64,000 nt of DNA, taken from positions 30,315 to 94,314 of the forward strand of contig CAZLYU010000004.1 in NCBI GenBank assembly GCA_964563855.1, read 5' to 3'. Both the position numbers and the translations under genes were made by a program. Below the pieces are notes generated by a model, which was not told where the DNA came from, searched no databases, and was given only the letters and a program-made list of their open reading frames with translations. The first letter of the stretch is position 1; every line of letters begins with the position of its first letter. Source of the DNA: JAFGRR01 sp964563855. GTDB lineage: Bacteria; Planctomycetota; Phycisphaerae; UBA1845; Fen-1342. Below are positions 16,113 through 25,710 of the stretch, one piece after another.

Positions 16113-17111
16113 ATGCGTCCGATCGCGTTTGTGGTGTGCTTCAGCCTCGGCGTTACCCTCATGGTGTTGAGCCATGGTTATCAGCCACGCCGTGCAACTG
16201 CCGCGGCGCCGAACGCGACGGTGGAGCAGCCCGAGTCAGCGGCGGAAGACACGCGTCGCCCCCGCTGGCGGCCGCGACGCATTCGTCAGAGCGAGCGGCC
16301 CTTCCGCGCGGCGGCGCGTCGGGCTGCGACGGTGACGCCATCCGAAGCGTCCGAGACCACGCTGCCGGACGCGGCGGTGGAAGCCGTTCCGATGGCGGCT
16401 GAGGCGCCGACCGTTCCCGAGGAGGAGCCCGCGTCGCTCGCGAGCTCGCATCCCAGTGCGACTGCAATGGAGCCGAGCACCGCCCCCCTGCTTACACCGC
16501 CCGCACCGGATGAAGCGGAGCGCGTGCATTGGGCCGGCGAGCCGCTCCGACTGAGCGTGGATGTGGCCGGGGACGAGTCGTACGTGCTCTGGTGGGAGCA
16601 GGCGAGCGGGCCGCCGGTCACCATCGAAGATCCGCAACGCGCCAGCACGACGGTTGTGAACGGTTTCGACGCGATCGAAGACCCGTGGACGACCACGACG
16701 CTCGAGTTCGAGGTCACCATCGCAACCGAGTCCGGTCGTACCGACGCTATACGCATCGTCAAGCGGGTGCGGGCGACGCCCGACCTCGACGTGATTCCCG
16801 GGGTGGCGGCGGAAGCGCGGGTGGAGCGGCGTTTCGAACGGTGGTCGGGCACGCGTCTGGGAGTCATTGAAGCGGAGATGGCGCGCCCCGACGGTCGCGT
16901 GGCGAGCTTTGTGGTGGATTCGGCGACGCCGCTCGACTTTGAATCGATTGAAGCCGGTGTTTTTGAGATGACCTATTTTGTCGAGGCCGGCCGCCACCTG
17001 TATCAGTTCGATGTGTACCAGCCTGTAGATGAGAAAGAAACGCGGATGGTCTTGTGGGTGGAGTCTTCGGCGGGAGTGCCGGCGCTCATTCGACTGGTGG
17101 TCCGCTGGTAG
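16113..17111 (+). CDS. Predicted secreted or membrane-anchored protein, unknown function
   Basis: 332 residues from the ATG at 16113, preceded by GGGAGGTG; the frame is open upstream to 15597 but that part overlaps the divergent HTH-EIIA gene. N-terminal hydrophobic signal/anchor (MRPIAFVVCFSLGVTLMVLSH), a low-complexity Ala/Pro/Glu linker to about residue 140, then a beta-sandwich-like part with WWEQASGPPVTIEDPQRAST and LEFEVTIATESG, reminiscent of PKD/cadherin-like domains (the ASGPPVTI phrase is typical of them). No enzyme motif seen. Confidence 0.6.
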   Translation: MRPIAFVVCFSLGVTLMVLSHGYQPRRATAAAPNATVEQPESAAEDTRRPRWRPRRIRQSERPFRAAARRAATVTPSEASETTLPDAAVEAVPMAAEAPTVPEEEPASLASSHPSATAMEPSTAPLLTPPAPDEAERVHWAGEPLRLSVDVAGDESYVLWWEQASGPPVTIEDPQRASTTVVNGFDAIEDPWTTTTLEFEVTIATESGRTDAIRIVKRVRATPDLDVIPGVAAEARVERRFERWSGTRLGVIEAEMARPDGRVASFVVDSATPLDFESIEAGVFEMTYFVEAGRHLYQFDVYQPVDEKETRMVLWVESSAGVPALIRLVVRW

Positions 17112-17140
17112 CCACGCGCATCGAACTGGAGAGCAGAGTG

Positions 17141-17269
17141 ATGGGTAGCCTTATGTGGGTCGTTGGGCTCGGACTGGTGCTGGCGAGTTTCGGCTTCCTG
17201 ATGGGTAAACCGCGTCAGTCCGGTCGACCGCGGATCTCCATCAACGACGATCAGGCCAAAAGCCTGTAG
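17141..17269 (+). CDS. Small single-helix membrane protein, 42 residues
   Basis: ATG at 17141 with a GGAG 12 bases upstream. The product is one transmembrane helix (SLMWVVGLGLVLASFGFLMG) followed by a basic, polar tail ending DDQAKSL. Starts 29 bases after the previous stop on the same strand, so probably cotranscribed with the secreted protein at 16113. No family recognised. Confidence 0.45.
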   Translation: MGSLMWVVGLGLVLASFGFLMGKPRQSGRPRISINDDQAKSL

Positions 17270-17475
17270 CAGACACGCGGATCGAAAATCTGTGCGTGCC
17301 TCCGAGCGGCCGCGACGTGCGAGCGCACGCGCGGCCGCTTGCTTTCCTTTGCGCGGCAATCTGTCATCTCTTTGTGAATCGTACCCCGTCATCGGACGAT
17401 CAAGTGATCGAACGAAACCGGCGAGGGAGACCTCGCCGCGTTATCGGAGATATGCCGAACGGGAGCCGAAACACC

Positions 17476-19512
17476 ATGCTGGGAACTGCGACGATTGGGA
17501 AACGCGTCACGTCTGGATTCATTTTACTGGTCGTCTTGACGGCTGGGGTCGGCGGCATGGCCGTATGGAACATGCGGGCCGTGCTTGGCGAGTCGCAGGT
17601 TTTGGCCGCCGAATACGTACCCGAAGTGAAGTTCGCCAATGAGGTGGAGCGTCAAGCGCAGCTGACGATGTACGCCATGCGGGGGTATGGATTGACGGAC
17701 GACCCGCAGTTGCTCGCTGAGGCCCGCGAAAGTTTGGCTGAAGTGCGAGCCGGTCTTGAACAATGCCGCCAGTTGGCGGACCGCGCCACGCGACTCGTGA
17801 AGCTGGAAGGCCTTGTACAGACCTGCACCGACGCGGTCGACCGCTACACGCAACTCGTCGACGAGACCGTGAGCGTCAATGCCGCAATGGCGGAGCTCCG
17901 CGACGCGCTCGACGGGGCGGCGGCGCAGTTCGTCAGCGCCGCGACCGGATTCCTTCACTCCCAGGAACAGGCGATGAAGGAAGACATCAAGACGGGCAAG
18001 AGCAGCAGTGAGCTCGAGGAACGCGCGACGAAGATTGCGCTCGCGAGTCAGGTGCTCGACACCGGGCAATTGACGCGCATCGCGTGCTTCAAGGCGCAGG
18101 CGCTGCGCGATCCGGAACTGATTCGCGACGCGAACCCGAACTTTGACGCGATCCTCGCCAGCATCGATCAACTGCGCGAAGTCACCCGCCTCGAAAGCGA
18201 CATCAAGTTGCTCGATCAAGTCACGCAGGCCGCGAATGCGTACAAGATCGAAATGAACAAGCTGCTCGAAAAATTCCTCTCCAACGCGCGACTCGGAAAG
18301 CAGCGCGACGAGGTGGGGTCACGCGTGCTCGCAGCCGCTCGCGACACCGCGGTCGCCGGCATCGAAGGCACGGTCGCGATCGCAGACGGCAGCGCCGCCG
18401 CCCTCTCGCGTTCGTCCAACATCGTGATCGGCGGCGTGATCGGCGCGATGGTGTTGGGCGTCGCGATCGCGCTGGTGATCACGCGCACGTTGAATCGCAC
18501 GCTCGACAAGATCATCACGCGGCTCGACCGTGGCTCGGAGCAGGTCAGCGATGCATCGCAGCAGGTGGCGTCTGCGTCGCAGCAACTTGCGGAAGGCGCC
18601 GGTGTGCAGGCCTCGTCGCTCGAAGAGACCAGCAGCGCCCTCGAGGAAATGGCGTCGATCACGCGCAACAACGCCGAGAGCGCCCAGAAGGCCAACGAGC
18701 TTGCGGAGCAGGCCCGGACGGCGGCGTCCGCCGGCGACCAGACCATGCATCGCCTGAACAACGCGATGAGCGCGATCAACGAGTCCTCCGGCAAGATCAG
18801 CAAGATCATCAAGGTCATCGAGGAAATCGCGTTCCAGACCAACCTGCTGGCGCTCAACGCGGCCGTCGAAGCCGCGCGGGCCGGCGAGCACGGCAAGGGC
18901 TTCGCGGTCGTCGCGGATGAGGTGCGAAACCTCGCGATGCGGGCCGCCGAAGCCGCACGCGAAACGACCGGGCTGATCGAGGATTCGGTGCATCGCGCGC
19001 AGGAAGGCGCTGGCGTCGCCGAAGAGGTGGCCAAGGGTCTCGAGGCGATTGTTCGCAACGTGACCGACGTGTCGGCACTGATCGCGAACATCGCGAAGGC
19101 GTCGGAAGAGCAAGCCCAAGGCGTCGATCAGGTGAACACCGCCGTTTCGCAGATGGATCGCGTGACGCAGCAGACCGCCGCCACCGCGGAGGAGTCTTCG
19201 TCGGCGGCTCAGGAACTGTCGGCCCAGTCCGTCTCGGTAAAGGGTGTAGTTGACGAACTGATCCAACTGGTTCGCGGGCGCGGCGACGTCGCCCCGACTA
19301 AGCACGACACGCAGACGATGAAGGCTCGGCTGCAGGCCGCTAAGCGTCCCGCCGCGCCGCTGACCAAGACGAAAGCGGCCCCGAGCGCGGCGGTTGCCGC
19401 CAAGACGCCGTCGAGCGCCAAGGCGGTTGACGCTGAAACGGACGAGTTCACGTTTGATGAAGCCGCGTTCGCGAATGATCAGGCGGGGCAGAAGGAGCTT
19501 GAGGGCTTCTAA
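17476..19512 (+). CDS. Methyl-accepting chemotaxis protein
   Basis: 678 residues from the ATG at 17476 (GGGAG 10 bases upstream); the frame extends to 17296. Helix 1 at about 10-32, a four-helix-bundle sensor of about 280 residues, helix 2 at about 315-337 (IVIGGVIGAMVLGVAIALVIT), a short HAMP-like linker, and the coiled-coil signalling domain with the highly conserved tip FQTNLLALNAAVEAARAGEH / GKGFAVVADEVRNLA at about 453-490 that binds CheA and CheW. The C-terminal 90 residues are a disordered Ala/Lys-rich then acidic tail ending ELEGF; no CheR-binding pentapeptide is evident. No che or flagellar genes are nearby. A hairpin terminator follows. Confidence 0.93.
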   Translation: MLGTATIGKRVTSGFILLVVLTAGVGGMAVWNMRAVLGESQVLAAEYVPEVKFANEVERQAQLTMYAMRGYGLTDDPQLLAEARESLAEVRAGLEQCRQLADRATRLVKLEGLVQTCTDAVDRYTQLVDETVSVNAAMAELRDALDGAAAQFVSAATGFLHSQEQAMKEDIKTGKSSSELEERATKIALASQVLDTGQLTRIACFKAQALRDPELIRDANPNFDAILASIDQLREVTRLESDIKLLDQVTQAANAYKIEMNKLLEKFLSNARLGKQRDEVGSRVLAAARDTAVAGIEGTVAIADGSAAALSRSSNIVIGGVIGAMVLGVAIALVITRTLNRTLDKIITRLDRGSEQVSDASQQVASASQQLAEGAGVQASSLEETSSALEEMASITRNNAESAQKANELAEQARTAASAGDQTMHRLNNAMSAINESSGKISKIIKVIEEIAFQTNLLALNAAVEAARAGEHGKGFAVVADEVRNLAMRAAEAARETTGLIEDSVHRAQEGAGVAEEVAKGLEAIVRNVTDVSALIANIAKASEEQAQGVDQVNTAVSQMDRVTQQTAATAEESSSAAQELSAQSVSVKGVVDELIQLVRGRGDVAPTKHDTQTMKARLQAAKRPAAPLTKTKAAPSAAVAAKTPSSAKAVDAETDEFTFDEAAFANDQAGQKELEGF

Positions 19513-19551
19513 ATCGCGCCCTGCAACGCTGACGCTTGAGACGATTTCGAT

Positions 19552-19595
19552 GCCAGGCGGGCGAGACGCAGTGTCTCGTGCGCCTGGCTTCATTT
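19552..19595 (+). terminator. Probable rho-independent terminator after the chemoreceptor gene
   Basis: Inverted repeat GCCAGGCG (19552-19559) / CGCCTGGC (19581-19588) with an inner stem CGAGAC (19562-19567) / GTCTCG (19573-19578), a five-base loop and a two-base internal bulge, then TTCATTT. Starts 40 bases past the stop codon. Confidence 0.65.
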
Positions 19596-19731
19596 GAAGC
19601 GCCATAACGGCGCGCTCCCTCGCTGGTCGCGCTCGACGCCGACAACGACTGCCCGTGCGGCGATCTGCGCAACCGTCACTGTTCGGCGGTTTGCATCGTC
19701 ACTACGATGACCGACGGGAGAGCGATACCGA

Positions 19732-21654
19732 GTGGCCGAACACGACCGAACAGCCGTCAGCGATCCAGCCGGGAGCGGGAGCCGCTGGGCGACCCCTCCG
19801 AGCCGTCCCGTGGTGTGGCTCACGCTCCTGGCGTCGACGCTGCTGGGCCACGGGGGCGCGATCTTCGACGGCGTTTCATACGACGACTACCTGCACCGCG
19901 AACGACTGAGCACGCTCGGCTGGAGTTGGTCGGATCTGGTCGAGTCGACGACGTTCGACTTCCCCGGGCAGGACATGCAGTTCTGGTGGCAAGGCGACGC
20001 CGTGCAGTGGCGCTACCCGCGTGCGGTCTGCATGCTGATCATGAAGATCGAGTATGTGATCGCCGGCGGCGACCCGCGCATCCTGCACGCGTTCGGCTTG
20101 TGGTGGCACTTCGCGTGCGCGTGTTTGCTGTATGAGCTGGCGCGCTGGGTGTTGCCGCGGGGCTATTGGGCGCTGCTTGCGGCGCTGATCTTTGCGTGGG
20201 GGCCCAACGCGGCGTTCGCCGTGACGTGGACCGCGGCGCGGAATGCACTGCTGAGCGCGTTCTTCTTGTTCGCCACGCTGCTCGCGTATGCGCGGGCGTC
20301 CTTCTCGGCGGACCGTCGGCCGCGGCCGCTGCACGCCGGCTGGTTGGCGCTGGCCGTCGTGCTGTGGGGCGCGGCGCTGTTCTCACGCGAGGTGGCGATC
20401 ATCCTGCCCGCGCTGGCTCTCGGCTGGGATCTGAGTTTCGGCGGCGTGCAGCATCTGCGGCGACGATGGTGGGTGCATGGGCTGCTGTTCGCGCTCGCGG
20501 GCGCATTCGTCTATTGGCGGGTGGCGGTCTTTGCGACCGGGCCCTTCCCCGACGCCTACTTCGAAGCGCCTGACGGCGTCATGTATGTGTTGTGGCTGGT
20601 CGCCAAGTTTGTGCAGACCACGTTTCAGATCATGTTCTTCATCCCCCTGCTCACCTTGTTCGACCCGGTGTACGGCTGGACCCCGACCATCATAGGCGTA
20701 CACATCGTGATGGGCGTGCTGCTGATCGGGCTGCTGATTGCGTACGCCGTGCTTACCAGGAATGTGCGGGGCGGCTGGTTTTGGCCGTTCGCGATGCTCG
20801 CGGCGCTGGCGCCGATCCTGCCGATTTCGCCGATGCCGCACTTCGCGCACCTACCGATCGCGATGTACGCGGTGACGGCGGCGTTGCTGATCTCACGGCT
20901 GCCGCGCTGGCGGGTTGCGCTGGCGTGGGGCAATCTGCTGCTCGTGTTCTGCGCGCTGCTGGGGCACCGTGCGGTCTACCGGACGGCGTTCGCGGCTGAA
21001 GAATTGATCTACCGCGACATTGCTGCGAGCACGCCGACACCGCGTCCCGGCGACCAGTTCTTCTTCATCAACCTGCCGCTGTCGACGACCTTTGTGATGC
21101 TGGCGATGCAGGAGCGCTGGGACGTCGACGGGCTGCAGGGTCATGGGCTCACGCTGTCACCCGACGCCCTCTGGATGCCGCTGGACACGACGGTTGAACA
21201 GGTCAGCCCGAATGCGTTCGTGCTGCGTCGACCGGGTCCCGGGTTTTTCTCGACGCGCGTCGAGCGCGTCTTCCTGCGGATGACGACGCCGCGTGCGCCG
21301 CTGCCGGTCGGCCGGGAGATTGACGGGGGCGCGTTTCGCGTGGAGCTGTTGGAGGCAAGCGCGATCGGGATCGAAGCCATTCGATTCACGTTTCCCGAGC
21401 CGCTCGACGCCCCGCACTATCACTTCTTCGTCGCGACGCCGGAGCGGCCGATGGCGCGGCTGGACTTCGGCGATCACGGATTGATCGAACCGGATCCGCT
21501 GGAAACGGAGTCGTTTCGGGCCCAGGAGTCTGATTTGCTGGCGGTGCGCGACTGGCCTTACGAACTCCGCGATCGATACGCGCCGGACTGGCGCCCGCAG
21601 TCGATCGCCACGCCGGGACCATTTCAGACCGCAGACGCCCCCACGGCGCCTTAG
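19732..21654 (+). CDS. Large polytopic membrane protein, possible GT-C glycosyltransferase
   Basis: 640 residues, GTG start. An N-terminal helix (PVVWLTLLASTLLGHG) is followed by an acidic first loop, FDGVSYDDYLHRERL, of the kind GT-C glycosyltransferases use; then about ten more helices to residue ~430 and a soluble C-terminal domain of ~200 residues (QFFFINLPLSTTFVMLAM...). Family members of this overall form are often annotated only as hypothetical membrane proteins. The sugar-transfer role is inference from topology and the Asp-rich loop, helped by the nearby polysaccharide genes. The HIT gene follows 19 bases later. Confidence 0.6.
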   Translation: MAEHDRTAVSDPAGSGSRWATPPSRPVVWLTLLASTLLGHGGAIFDGVSYDDYLHRERLSTLGWSWSDLVESTTFDFPGQDMQFWWQGDAVQWRYPRAVCMLIMKIEYVIAGGDPRILHAFGLWWHFACACLLYELARWVLPRGYWALLAALIFAWGPNAAFAVTWTAARNALLSAFFLFATLLAYARASFSADRRPRPLHAGWLALAVVLWGAALFSREVAIILPALALGWDLSFGGVQHLRRRWWVHGLLFALAGAFVYWRVAVFATGPFPDAYFEAPDGVMYVLWLVAKFVQTTFQIMFFIPLLTLFDPVYGWTPTIIGVHIVMGVLLIGLLIAYAVLTRNVRGGWFWPFAMLAALAPILPISPMPHFAHLPIAMYAVTAALLISRLPRWRVALAWGNLLLVFCALLGHRAVYRTAFAAEELIYRDIAASTPTPRPGDQFFFINLPLSTTFVMLAMQERWDVDGLQGHGLTLSPDALWMPLDTTVEQVSPNAFVLRRPGPGFFSTRVERVFLRMTTPRAPLPVGREIDGGAFRVELLEASAIGIEAIRFTFPEPLDAPHYHFFVATPERPMARLDFGDHGLIEPDPLETESFRAQESDLLAVRDWPYELRDRYAPDWRPQSIATPGPFQTADAPTAP

Positions 21655-21673
21655 CGGCGCGGAGCCACACGCG

Positions 21674-22186
21674 ATGCCCGAATTCAACACCAACCTGTGG
21701 GCGCCCTGGCGGATGGAGTACATCGAGAGCCTGTCGGATGGAGCGGGCGGGTGCTTCTTGTGCGCCGCGCTGGCCGACCCGACGCAGGACGAAGCCAATC
21801 ACGTGATCTGGCGCCGCAGCAACGCGCTGGTGTTGCTCAACAAGTACCCGTACAGCAGCGGGCATTTGCTGATCGCTCCGCACGCGCACGAATCGTCGCT
21901 CGAAGCGCTCGACGATGAGGCGCTTTGCGACCTGATGCGCACCGCACGCGATGCGCAGCGCGTCTTGACGCGGGCCGTCGGGGCCGGCGGCTTCAACGTC
22001 GGCTTCAACATCGGCGCGTGCGCCGGCGCAGGGCTCCCCGACCATGTGCACTGCCACGTCGTGCCGCGCTGGGGCGGCGACGTGAACTACATGGCCGTCA
22101 TCGGCGACATCAAGGTCATGCCGATTGCGATGGCCCGCACCGCCGAACGAATCCGAACGGCGGGACGGGAGCTAGGCTTGAGCTAG
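21674..22186 (+). CDS. HIT-family nucleotide hydrolase/phosphorylase
   Basis: 170 residues. Histidine-triad protein: CFLC near 27-30 (a Cys pair seen in Ap4A phosphorylase/Hit-type members), LLNKYPYSSGHLLIAPHAH, and the catalytic HxHxHxx motif PDHVHCHVVPRW with H124, H126 and H128. It ends with a helix-rich tail. Likely acts on Ap4A or related adenylated nucleotides. Its last 15 bases overlap the 3' end of the convergent acyltransferase gene. Confidence 0.9.
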   Translation: MPEFNTNLWAPWRMEYIESLSDGAGGCFLCAALADPTQDEANHVIWRRSNALVLLNKYPYSSGHLLIAPHAHESSLEALDDEALCDLMRTARDAQRVLTRAVGAGGFNVGFNIGACAGAGLPDHVHCHVVPRWGGDVNYMAVIGDIKVMPIAMARTAERIRTAGRELGLS

Positions 22187-22939
22187 TTCGGGCTGGGCTG
22201 TGACGTGGGGGCGCGCCGGCAGGAGCATGGCGAGCTCGTCCGCATTGGCGGTCGGCTGTTTGATCGCGCGGGCCGGCACACCCACGACGGTCGCCAGCGG
22301 CGCCACGTCGGCGAGCACCACCGCCCCCGCGCCGACGATCGCCTCGCACCCGATCGTGACTTTCGGCACGACGGTCGCACCGATGCCGACAAACGCGCCC
22401 GGCTCGATCTTCACGCGACCCGCGACCCGCGCACCGGGGCAAACGTGGGCCCCCTCTCCGACCATGGTGAAGTGATCGATGAGGCAGCCGGTGTTCAGGA
22501 TCACGGAGTCGCCGACCTGGGAGTGGGCGCAAATCACGGCGCCCGCGGCGACCACCACATTCCGCCCGACGGTGACCGACTCGGCGAGCGTGGCGGAGGG
22601 ATGGACTGCGTTGGTGAGCGACAACCCGGCGCGCAGCACTTGTCTGGCGAGGCCGCGTCGGACGCCGTTATCGCCGATCGCGACAATGACTGCGCGTGCG
22701 TCGTGCTGCTCGGCGAGCTCGGTCAGGGCGTCGATCGGCCCCAGGACGGGGACGCCGTCGATTCGACGTCCGTGGAGCGCGGGGTTGTTGTCGAGCAACC
22801 CGACGACATGCCGGTCGGCCTGCTGAAACAGGATATCGAGTACGACGCGGGCATGGCCGCCGGCGCCGAGGACGAGCAGACGTTGAGCGACGTTGGCCAG
22901 CATACTGTGCGTATCGGCTGTCGGGGCGGCGACGTTCAA
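22172..22939 (-). CDS. NeuD/PglD-family sugar O- or N-acetyltransferase
   Basis: 255 residues with a TTG start; an ATG at 22903 (MLANVAQRLLV) is an alternative start. N-terminal PglD_N Rossmann-like domain (LLVLGAGGHARVVLDIL) and a C-terminal left-handed beta-helix of hexapeptide repeats (VTVGRNVVVAAGAVICAHSQVG, HVCPGARVAGRVKIEPGAFV) ending GVPARAIK. These enzymes acetylate nucleotide-linked amino sugars (UDP-bacillosamine precursor, sialic acid). It is divergent from the EPS locus that begins 290 bases away and probably supplies or modifies a sugar for it. Confidence 0.88.
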   Translation of the reverse strand: MNVAAPTADTHSMLANVAQRLLVLGAGGHARVVLDILFQQADRHVVGLLDNNPALHGRRIDGVPVLGPIDALTELAEQHDARAVIVAIGDNGVRRGLARQVLRAGLSLTNAVHPSATLAESVTVGRNVVVAAGAVICAHSQVGDSVILNTGCLIDHFTMVGEGAHVCPGARVAGRVKIEPGAFVGIGATVVPKVTIGCEAIVGAGAVVLADVAPLATVVGVPARAIKQPTANADELAMLLPARPHVTAQPELAQA

Positions 22940-23070
22940 CCCGATCGAGGTTGCTGCGCGAGCTTCGGTAAGGGGTGTCGAGCGTGGATGCCGATAACTC
23001 TAGCAGAAGATGGACGTCCGGAGAACTCAATGCGCGTGTTGAGCGTATCACCGCACGAGCGCCCGTATGT

Positions 23071-23098
23071 TTGACAGGCTGTGCGCGGCGTGGATACT
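23071..23098 (+). promoter_or_regulatory. Probable promoter of the EPS/exosortase locus
   Basis: TTGACA (23071-23076, perfect) and GATACT (23093-23098) with a 16-base spacer; TACTCT two bases further would give 18. Lies about 130 bases before the Wza-like start codon and supports starting that gene at 23231 rather than at 23081. Confidence 0.5.
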
Positions 23099-23230
23099 CT
23101 CGCGGCCTTGGGTGGGTTTTTGGAGGCCATCCGTGTTGTTGCGGCGCCACGTTCGTTCACGAAGTTGCTCTTGACGCCATCGCTGAGAAAAACTGCGCTA
23201 GGCCGAATGCTGAGCATGGGAGCGGCATCA

Positions 23231-24739
23231 ATGGGTAAGCGATGGCTAGCCGTGGTGGGTTACGCCGCGGCTGTGCTTCAGGTGACATTCAGCTCGGGTT
23301 GCGCGATGCTGAACGGCTTCCTCGACCCGACAACGGTGGGGTGGTATCCGCTCGAGTACGAAGAGCGCGAGATCCGACGGGTCCTGACGCCGCGCGATCA
23401 TCCCAGCACGGTGCCGAACGCCACGGAGCCGCGGCCGGAAGACCTGCTGCCGACGTTCGACGAGTACCGCGTGGTGCCGGGCGATCAGGTGCAGTTGGTG
23501 ATCGAGGACTTCCTCGGGCAGGGATTGCGCGAGATCTCGTCGCAGGCGATTTCGAATGACGGCTTCATTCGCTTGCCGTTTGTCGGCGCGATTCGCGTCG
23601 GGGGCATGACCGAATTCGAGGTCGAGCAGGAGATCGCCCAGCGTCTCCGCGACCGGAACATCATGCCGGATCCGATCGTCCGCGTCACCCTGCTCACGCG
23701 GCGGGCGGCGGAGTATGAGATTCTGGGCTCGGTCGGCCGGGCCGGCACCTACCCGATCCTGCGACCCGATCTGCGGATCCTGGACGCGATCGGCCTCGCG
23801 GCGGATATCGGCGGTGAAGTACGCAAGCTCTACGTCATTCGGCGTGAAGAGCAGGATGTCGACGAGGGGCCCGCCCTTGATCCGACCGACGACGTGATGA
23901 GCGACGACGATTTGATCGTGCCGCCGCCGATCGAAGACGAGGCGTCGTTCGGCGTGATTCTCACGGCCGACGCAGCCACCCAACCGACGACGCGCCCCGC
24001 GACGGACGAACTCGACGCGATTTTGAGACCGGCGCCCGGATCGAACACCGAGCGTTCGTTTGAGCCGCTGGTGTTTGACCCCGAGACGGGTGAGCAGATC
24101 GAGCTTGGGCCGGAGCCGATCGAACCGGAAACCGCGCCCGCCCCGCAGGTGCTCGCCCCGCCGGTCGAGGAAGGTTTCGATTGGGACGACGTGCCGCAGT
24201 ACGAGCTGCAGCAGCGGGTCATCGAGATTGATGTGCGGGCGCTCAAGGCCGGTGACCCACGGTTCAACATCGTGGTTCGACCCGGCGACGTCATCAACGT
24301 GCCGCTCGATACGTCGGTCTTCTACGTCATGGGCGAAGTGAATCGTCCCGGCGTCTACGCGTTCGGGGGGCGGGAAGTGACGCTGAAACAGGCCGTCGCG
24401 CTGGTGGGCAACTTCGCGCCGCTGGCGTTCCCAGCGCGTAGTGAAATCATTCGCCGCGAGCCCGGCACGGACCGCCAGATCACGATCCCGGTGAATATCG
24501 ACGCGATCTTTGCGGGCATCGAGAGCGACGTTTTGCTGCGTGATCAGGATATCTTGAATGTCGGCACGTCGGTCATCTCGCCATTCCTGTTCGTGATTCG
24601 CAACTCGTTCCGCTTCACGTACGGGTTCGGTTTTGTGTATGACCGCAACTTCGCCGACATCGACACGTTCAGTTCGAAGGTCAATCCGAACAACTCGCGC
24701 ATTTTGGCGGACAGCCAGCGCGGCGGATTGCCGTTCTAG
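23231..24739 (+). CDS. Wza-like polysaccharide export lipoprotein (Poly_export + SLBB)
   Basis: 502 residues from the ATG at 23231, which has GGGAG at the right distance; earlier in-frame starts at 23216 and 23207 exist. Signal ending FSSGCAMLNG, a lipobox with Cys anchor. Poly_export domain at YRVVPGDQVQLVIEDFLGQG...ISNDGFIRLPFVGAIRVGGM, a first SLBB-like beta-grasp segment (YEILGSVGRAGTYPILRPDLRI), an unusual acidic/proline-rich insert of about 120 residues, then a second SLBB (VFYVMGEVNRPGVYAFGGRE). It forms the outer-membrane EPS secretion channel with the tyrosine autokinase encoded at 31312. First gene of the EPS locus. Confidence 0.88.
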   Translation: MGKRWLAVVGYAAAVLQVTFSSGCAMLNGFLDPTTVGWYPLEYEEREIRRVLTPRDHPSTVPNATEPRPEDLLPTFDEYRVVPGDQVQLVIEDFLGQGLREISSQAISNDGFIRLPFVGAIRVGGMTEFEVEQEIAQRLRDRNIMPDPIVRVTLLTRRAAEYEILGSVGRAGTYPILRPDLRILDAIGLAADIGGEVRKLYVIRREEQDVDEGPALDPTDDVMSDDDLIVPPPIEDEASFGVILTADAATQPTTRPATDELDAILRPAPGSNTERSFEPLVFDPETGEQIELGPEPIEPETAPAPQVLAPPVEEGFDWDDVPQYELQQRVIEIDVRALKAGDPRFNIVVRPGDVINVPLDTSVFYVMGEVNRPGVYAFGGREVTLKQAVALVGNFAPLAFPARSEIIRREPGTDRQITIPVNIDAIFAGIESDVLLRDQDILNVGTSVISPFLFVIRNSFRFTYGFGFVYDRNFADIDTFSSKVNPNNSRILADSQRGGLPF

Positions 24740-24760
24740 GGAGCGGAGAGGAGCGGAGGC

Positions 24761-25708
24761 GTGGCGAGCAGCGCAGCACTATCAAGACCCTGGCGCATCA
24801 GCTTTGATCGCCCCGATCAGATCAAGGCGGGGCTGATCGGCATTGCGTTCATCGCTCTGTTTTGGGAGCTGCTGGACTTTGTGCCCCCGAGCTATGGGCT
24901 GCTGGTCTGGACGTGGCTGAATCAGTCCGACTGGTCGCACGGCCCGATCATTCCGCTCTTTAGCGCCTATCTGGTGTACGTGAAGTGGGACGCGATTCGC
25001 GCGACGCCCGTCCGGTACGGCTGGGTGGGGCTGCCGATCTTGTTCGGCTCGCTCATGCTGTACTTCGGATCGCTGGTCGGATTCGTGAACTTCGGCTACG
25101 CCAAGTATGTGGCCATGATGGGCGCCCTGCTGGGCGTCATCATCGCGGTCTGCGGCCTGCCGGTGATGCGGCACGCGTGGGCGCCCTGGCTCTACCTGAT
25201 GTTCGCCATTCCGCTGCCGCAGCGGATCTACTTCGAGTTGACCAATCCGCTGCGGCGAATCGCGGCGGAAGTGGCCGTCACGGTGCTGAGCCTGATCCCG
25301 TCGCTCGAGATCGAGCGCGTCGGCTCGAACATCTTCGCGATCTACCAGAACGTGCAGCATCAGTTGGGTGTGGCGGATGCGTGCAGCGGCATGCGGAGCA
25401 CCATCACGCTCTGCGCGTTGGGCGTGGCGGTGGCGTTCATCTTCGAGCGTCCGTGGTGGCAGCGGTTGGTGATGATCGCTTCCTGTCTGCCGATTGCGGT
25501 CGCGTGCAACTTCCTGCGCGTCTTGATTACGTGCTGGCTCCACATCTTCGTTGACGAACGCTACGCGACGGGCATGTATCACACCATGCTGGGTCTGGTG
25601 ATGCTTGGTCTGGCGTTCGGGTTGTTCAGTTTGCTGTCTTGGGCGCTCACGCAACTGGTCGTCGAAGAAGAGGACGACTCGGAAGCGGCGCCGGGGAGCG
25701 CGAGTTAG
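24761..25708 (+). CDS. Exosortase
   Basis: 315 residues, GTG start with GGAG upstream. Integral membrane transpeptidase of the exosortase/archaeosortase family: about eight helices and the three catalytic positions in order, Cys208 in VADACSGMRS, Arg253 in CNFLRV and His274 in YHTMLGLVMLG. Exosortases cut and transfer proteins with a C-terminal PEP-CTERM-type signal to the cell surface and are usually encoded in EPS loci as here. Only 21 bases follow the Wza gene and 2 bases precede the EpsI-like gene, so cotranscription is near certain. Confidence 0.93.
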   Translation: MASSAALSRPWRISFDRPDQIKAGLIGIAFIALFWELLDFVPPSYGLLVWTWLNQSDWSHGPIIPLFSAYLVYVKWDAIRATPVRYGWVGLPILFGSLMLYFGSLVGFVNFGYAKYVAMMGALLGVIIAVCGLPVMRHAWAPWLYLMFAIPLPQRIYFELTNPLRRIAAEVAVTVLSLIPSLEIERVGSNIFAIYQNVQHQLGVADACSGMRSTITLCALGVAVAFIFERPWWQRLVMIASCLPIAVACNFLRVLITCWLHIFVDERYATGMYHTMLGLVMLGLAFGLFSLLSWALTQLVVEEEDDSEAAPGSAS

Positions 25709-25710
25709 TC

